This document shows, in pieces, positions 60,617 through 64,000 of a DNA stretch of 64,000 nt; position 1 is the first letter of the stretch; each line of letters starts with the position of its first letter. Made by a program: the position numbers and the translations under genes. The stretch is from Shewanella eurypsychrophilus. GTDB taxonomy: Bacteria; Pseudomonadota; Gammaproteobacteria; Enterobacterales; Shewanellaceae. Location: positions 5,334,501 through 5,398,500 of the forward strand of contig NZ_CP045503.2 of the NCBI RefSeq assembly GCF_007004545.3, given 5' to 3'. The notes under the pieces were generated by a model, which had not been told where the DNA came from, did not search any database, and saw only the letters and a program-made list of their open reading frames with translations.

Positions 60617-60701
60617 TATTATCTCCAATTACTTGTAAATAGCAGCCTAACATAAGGAGATAAATTTTAACTTAAAGGGTCTAATACCATTGATATAAAA
60701 G

Positions 60702-60729
60702 CCCCTCAGCGAAAGAAATTACTGAGGGG
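60702..60729 (-). terminator. Terminator of ttrA
   Basis: CCCCTCAG (60712-60719) and CTGAGGGG (60722-60729) form a perfect stem when read on the minus strand with CTTTTATAT after it. Confidence 0.7.
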
Positions 60730-60785
60730 AGGGTAATGGAAAGCACTAATTGTCGATTAAACTCCTGCCTAAGGGACAGGACAGG

Positions 60786-63700
60786 CTAGGCTTTCACAAC
60801 TCGGACTGGAATGCCGTGACGGCAGTTAGCACCTGTCCAATAATCATTGAGCATGCTGGCCTTCTGCTTTCGAGTTGGATCCGATGGGATCATCTGATTA
60901 ATCGCCACACCACCGGCACGCTCTTTTAAACCCGCCAGCTTTTGACCATTGATAATCCTGTCATCACCACCAAAACCTTGGGTGTGACCAAAACCATGGG
61001 AGACACATACAGCGCCTTTCGCCACCCCCGAATCGGTCTGCAACAGACCAACGGCAGGCTTGCCATTCGCTGTTATCAGCTTGACATTATCGCCGTCGCT
61101 TAAACCCTGCTCACTGGCGGTATCTTGGTTCATATAGACATAGTTAGTCGGACTAATTTCGGCGATACGCTTATAGGCCACCGCATAGTTAGAACGCACT
61201 GTCGCCTTGTAGCTTGAGAACAACAGAGGATACTCCGACTTAGGCCAATGACTCTCCCAGGTATCTCCATTCCAGAATTTGTGTTCCTGATAGGTTATTG
61301 TCCCTGGATAACGCTCTCCAGAATAGGCATGACGCAAGTGAGTAACGGCTTCATGATAGATCTGCAGACACTTAGCACCCGCCCCCTTGATAAACTCACC
61401 GTCATAACGATCATCCGCCACATAGTAACCGCCACGTGACAGTAAGGACTCTACCTGACTCGTTTCAGTTGGGGTCAATCTTGGACTCAGCGGTTTCATC
61501 GCATAATCCAGCCCGGCCCACTCTCTGTCCTCAGCAGTCACCTTAGGCAGGTTTTCACACTGAGCCGCTACGTTAGCCAGATATTTAGCATGCCAATCTT
61601 CGAAACATAGCAAGTCTGCCTGATGACCATCCGCGTGAACGATCGCTCCTTTACCGAAGCCGGGGAGATTCATCTCTAGGGCGATATCGATCAACAGCTG
61701 CTCCATACACACATGCTGACCACGTTCGTTTTTAACCGTTCTCGGTGTGACCAATGGCGCTGCAGCAACAACCCCCAACATATGCGATCCCCACATACGA
61801 TCGGCGGCATACTCCTCCAGCATTGAACGATCCGGAATGAAATAATCCGCATAACGGTTGGTTTCATTCATGTGACAATCGATACCTACTATGAGAGGCA
61901 AACGCTTAGGATCGGCGATACTCGCCACGACTTCCTGGCTTATCGATGCAGCACTGTAGAGGAAGTTGTTGCGCCAGTTGAACAACACTTTGGCCCGATA
62001 TGGGTCGGCGTTAGCATGGCTGGTCCACTGCTCGGCAGCATTCATGGCTGGCAGAACTTCATGCCAAGGTGTGCTTGCCGGATAGGGGTTTTGTCCCTTG
62101 GCTACCTTCTGTTGATACTCGGTAGAGGACTCATAAGCGCCATCACGACAGGCATTGACGACACCATCTAAACTGACACCATCGGCGATATTAGCCAGAT
62201 CATAACGCCCTTCCATGCCACCGATAGGACCATTGCCGTAAGTCGCGCCACCTTTAGCATCATGGGAGCCCACTAAGGTATTCAATGTTGCCCAGATCCA
62301 ACCCATCACGAATCCATCGGAAGAGTTAGTGCCGCCGTTACCTGCGATACAAGCCCTACGCCCATAATGGCCTAAGTCTCTCGCCACCTGACGCATATCT
62401 TCGATGCCGATCCCCGATTGTTCGGCATAGACCTTCATGCTGGTACGCTGGGCTTCCTCTCTAAGCAGAGACAGGGAAGAAACCAGCTTAACCTTACGGC
62501 CCTTGCTATCCTTAAACGCTTTACTGACAAACAGCTCAGCCTTGTCACCATTCTCGGCAGACACTAGGCTGCTTTGGCTCCCCGATTTGATGATTAACGC
62601 TTCATCGCCACCTAGGCCAAAATCGGCGGCCTTAGCGAAGTCTAGGTAGTTCGCATGTTTAGGATCCATCACCACCAAGTGGCCGGCATTGGTATAGTTA
62701 AGCTCATCCGCTGCCTTCGCCGCCTTCTCACTCGCCCCTTCAAGATGGGCCTTATTGAACCAGCCCTCCTCAAGCATGGTGCGAATGACACCGAAGGAGA
62801 ATGCGGCATCCTGGCCAGGTTTTACTGCTAACCATTTGGCATTAGTATCTGCGGCAACCGTGGTACGTAATAACGGATCGACACACACATACTTGAATTT
62901 TCTATCGACTCGGCTATCTGCAAGCCCACGTCCAGCTCGGTTAAGACTGTTACCCGATGAACCTGGGCTGGTGCCCATAAACAAGCCATATTCGACATTT
63001 TCCCAGTCGACATCGTTGAGCCACTCTTCAAAACCAGCCGCCATTCCAAGGCTATAGCCAGTTGCTTGCGCCGCTCCGCAATAAGCGTGCTTAGTACCTA
63101 AGTTGCTGGTGCCCCAAGACTGCTGCATGAAGCGCGCATAAAAACTACCTCGCAGCGTATCTTCGGCGCAAAATGTAGCAAACAGATGGTTAGCCGCGGT
63201 GCCAAACTCCGGGAATCCAGGCTTAACTTGTTTATCGAGCTGACGTACAGCTCTTAACCCCTCTACATGGCCCTCTCCAAACAGATCTCCACCTTCTAAA
63301 ATCTCTTTTAACGCTTGCTCATAACTGATGCTGACCCACTTACCCTCGCCACGCTTTCCATCACGTTTAAGTACTTGGGTAACCCTACGTTCGTCATCAA
63401 CGGAGTCGGCACAACTCGCCCCTTTAGCACAGGTAGTGGCGCGATTTTCCAATCCTGCCTCACCCGCTAAGGCTATATAACTTTGCTTAACAGGCATATC
63501 TATAGGTAATGGAGAGCCTGAGTTGTTCTCACAATATGGGTTACCACCAACTTTGAGAACTCTGTCACTCGCTTCATCGATGCGTACCCGTAAGCCGCAG
63601 ATGTTATAGCAACTGAAACAACGAGAATATGCCGTTCTTATTCCAGGCGTTTTACTCCATTGTCCATCGGCACTCTGTAGACACTCTGGAACAATTGGGT

Positions 63701-63824
63701 GACCGAAACGGGATACATCTTCGCTGCGCACAGCATTGGATGCTTGAGTTTTTTCACCACAACCCACAGTAGCTGCAGCGACAGAAACAGCGCCCGCTTG
63801 GGTTAAAAATTTACGTCTATCCAT
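60786..63824 (-). CDS. ttrA: Tetrathionate reductase catalytic subunit TtrA
   Basis: The product is about 1012 residues from ATG 63824 (GGAG seven bases upstream; a TTG two codons earlier is less likely). It has a Tat signal (MDRRKFLTQAG), a [4Fe-4S] motif beginning CFSCYNICG (near 70), and an HAYCGAAQATG segment (near 246) that supplies the probable molybdenum-ligating cysteine. RVGKRGEGKW-like and GGDLFGEGHVEGLRA stretches match Salmonella TtrA closely. The enzyme reduces tetrathionate to thiosulfate in the periplasm using a molybdopterin guanine dinucleotide cofactor. It follows a truncated iron-sulfur subunit gene. Confidence 0.92.
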   Translation of the reverse strand: MDRRKFLTQAGAVSVAAATVGCGEKTQASNAVRSEDVSRFGHPIVPECLQSADGQWSKTPGIRTAYSRCFSCYNICGLRVRIDEASDRVLKVGGNPYCENNSGSPLPIDMPVKQSYIALAGEAGLENRATTCAKGASCADSVDDERRVTQVLKRDGKRGEGKWVSISYEQALKEILEGGDLFGEGHVEGLRAVRQLDKQVKPGFPEFGTAANHLFATFCAEDTLRGSFYARFMQQSWGTSNLGTKHAYCGAAQATGYSLGMAAGFEEWLNDVDWENVEYGLFMGTSPGSSGNSLNRAGRGLADSRVDRKFKYVCVDPLLRTTVAADTNAKWLAVKPGQDAAFSFGVIRTMLEEGWFNKAHLEGASEKAAKAADELNYTNAGHLVVMDPKHANYLDFAKAADFGLGGDEALIIKSGSQSSLVSAENGDKAELFVSKAFKDSKGRKVKLVSSLSLLREEAQRTSMKVYAEQSGIGIEDMRQVARDLGHYGRRACIAGNGGTNSSDGFVMGWIWATLNTLVGSHDAKGGATYGNGPIGGMEGRYDLANIADGVSLDGVVNACRDGAYESSTEYQQKVAKGQNPYPASTPWHEVLPAMNAAEQWTSHANADPYRAKVLFNWRNNFLYSAASISQEVVASIADPKRLPLIVGIDCHMNETNRYADYFIPDRSMLEEYAADRMWGSHMLGVVAAAPLVTPRTVKNERGQHVCMEQLLIDIALEMNLPGFGKGAIVHADGHQADLLCFEDWHAKYLANVAAQCENLPKVTAEDREWAGLDYAMKPLSPRLTPTETSQVESLLSRGGYYVADDRYDGEFIKGAGAKCLQIYHEAVTHLRHAYSGERYPGTITYQEHKFWNGDTWESHWPKSEYPLLFSSYKATVRSNYAVAYKRIAEISPTNYVYMNQDTASEQGLSDGDNVKLITANGKPAVGLLQTDSGVAKGAVCVSHGFGHTQGFGGDDRIINGQKLAGLKERAGGVAINQMIPSDPTRKQKASMLNDYWTGANCRHGIPVRVVKA

Positions 63825-63833
63825 TGTCAACTC

Positions 63834-64000
63834 CTAGCGCTGCCATTCGAGAAAATTAAGTGACAAGATCTCTTGATCGTCTGTCTGTTCTGGTAAACCG
63901 ATATAAAAGATATTGGGCTGAGTACCTGCCTCAGATAACATGGCATACGCCTTATTGTCCCTAAGTAGCTCAGAGACCTTGCTTTCAGGATCATTCAGAT
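63834..64000 (-). CDS. C-terminal end of an iron-sulfur electron-transfer subunit, cut by window edge
   Basis: An open frame enters from the right edge and stops at TAG (63834-63836), giving about 55 residues: DPESKVSELLRDNKAYAML, then EAGTQPNIFYIGL and a final LNFLEWQR. The GTQPNIFYIG piece fits the C-terminus of TtrB/DmsB-type four-cluster ferredoxin subunits. It ends 9 bp before ttrA and so belongs to the same operon. The clusters lie outside the window, so the family call rests on this tail and on position. Confidence 0.6.
   Translation of the reverse strand, partial: LNDPESKVSELLRDNKAYAMLSEAGTQPNIFYIGLPEQTDDQEILSLNFLEWQR

Overview
The window reads as a chromosome segment of a marine Shewanella-type gammaproteobacterium. 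The grounds are the gene families: an octahaem sulfite reductase (SirA/MccA), Tat-exported flavoproteins of the fumarate-reductase family with separate small tetrahaem cytochromes, TtrA, ilvE, zapB, dsbA next to srkA, a YgbA-family protein, and Shewanella-like intergenic palindromes. The species is not resolved. No rRNA, tRNA or CRISPR array was seen.

Region 1 (1-16984) is a dissimilatory sulfite-reduction locus. A cassette of sirA, rhodanese, FKBP isomerase and TPR protein occurs twice on the minus strand (13395-9243 and 4102-1). Between the copies lie the quinol-dehydrogenase genes sirC and sirD, a NosL-type copper lipoprotein and a ToxR-like membrane regulator. Divergent from the second sirA is a haem-lyase set (CcmF-like, CcmH-like, thioredoxin-like). 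The SirA proteins have seven CXXCH sites and one CX15CH site. NosL and the Met/His-rich FKBP tails fit the known haem-copper active site of MccA. Both sirA genes carry the same TTTAGATCTAAA palindrome about 240 bp upstream.

Region 2 (17010-24746) is mostly housekeeping: an HTH/DUF2975 pair, an S9 peptidase, a PAS-GGDEF-EAL protein and ilvE.

Region 3 (23973-39460) is the most interesting part. Two related modules each hold a Cys-rich TetR regulator, a Tat-exported FAD reductase, a tetrahaem cytochrome c and a porin. They are joined by two periplasmic cupins with the HxHxxxExYxxxxG motif of DMSP-lyase-like cupins, a DUF3299 protein, a third paralogous porin, a DcaP-like porin and a Cache-domain chemoreceptor. 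I infer an uptake, cleavage and anaerobic-respiration system for a small unsaturated acid; DMSP to acrylate to propionate is the leading but unproven guess. A TATTCG-N12-CGAATA operator candidate 41 bp upstream of a CRP-like site precedes both the second reductase and the second cupin. A degraded tetR and promoter copy (31349-31535) shows the system grew by duplication.

Region 4 (39497-56677) is a mixed chromosomal stretch: a barrel/DUF4056/Omp85 operon, a lipase-like hydrolase, paired small outer-membrane barrels, zapB, dsbA, srkA, small lipoproteins, a YgbA-like protein, a second S9 peptidase and a SYLF protein.

Region 5 (57045-59802) is an integron-like cassette patch without a visible integrase. 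It has two attC-like sites following a SIR2-like gene and a potassium-channel gene, then a group II intron remnant and long direct repeats.

Region 6 (60032-64000) ends with a periplasmic protein of unknown role and ttrA (tetrathionate reductase catalytic subunit), preceded by a truncated iron-sulfur subunit gene at the window edge.
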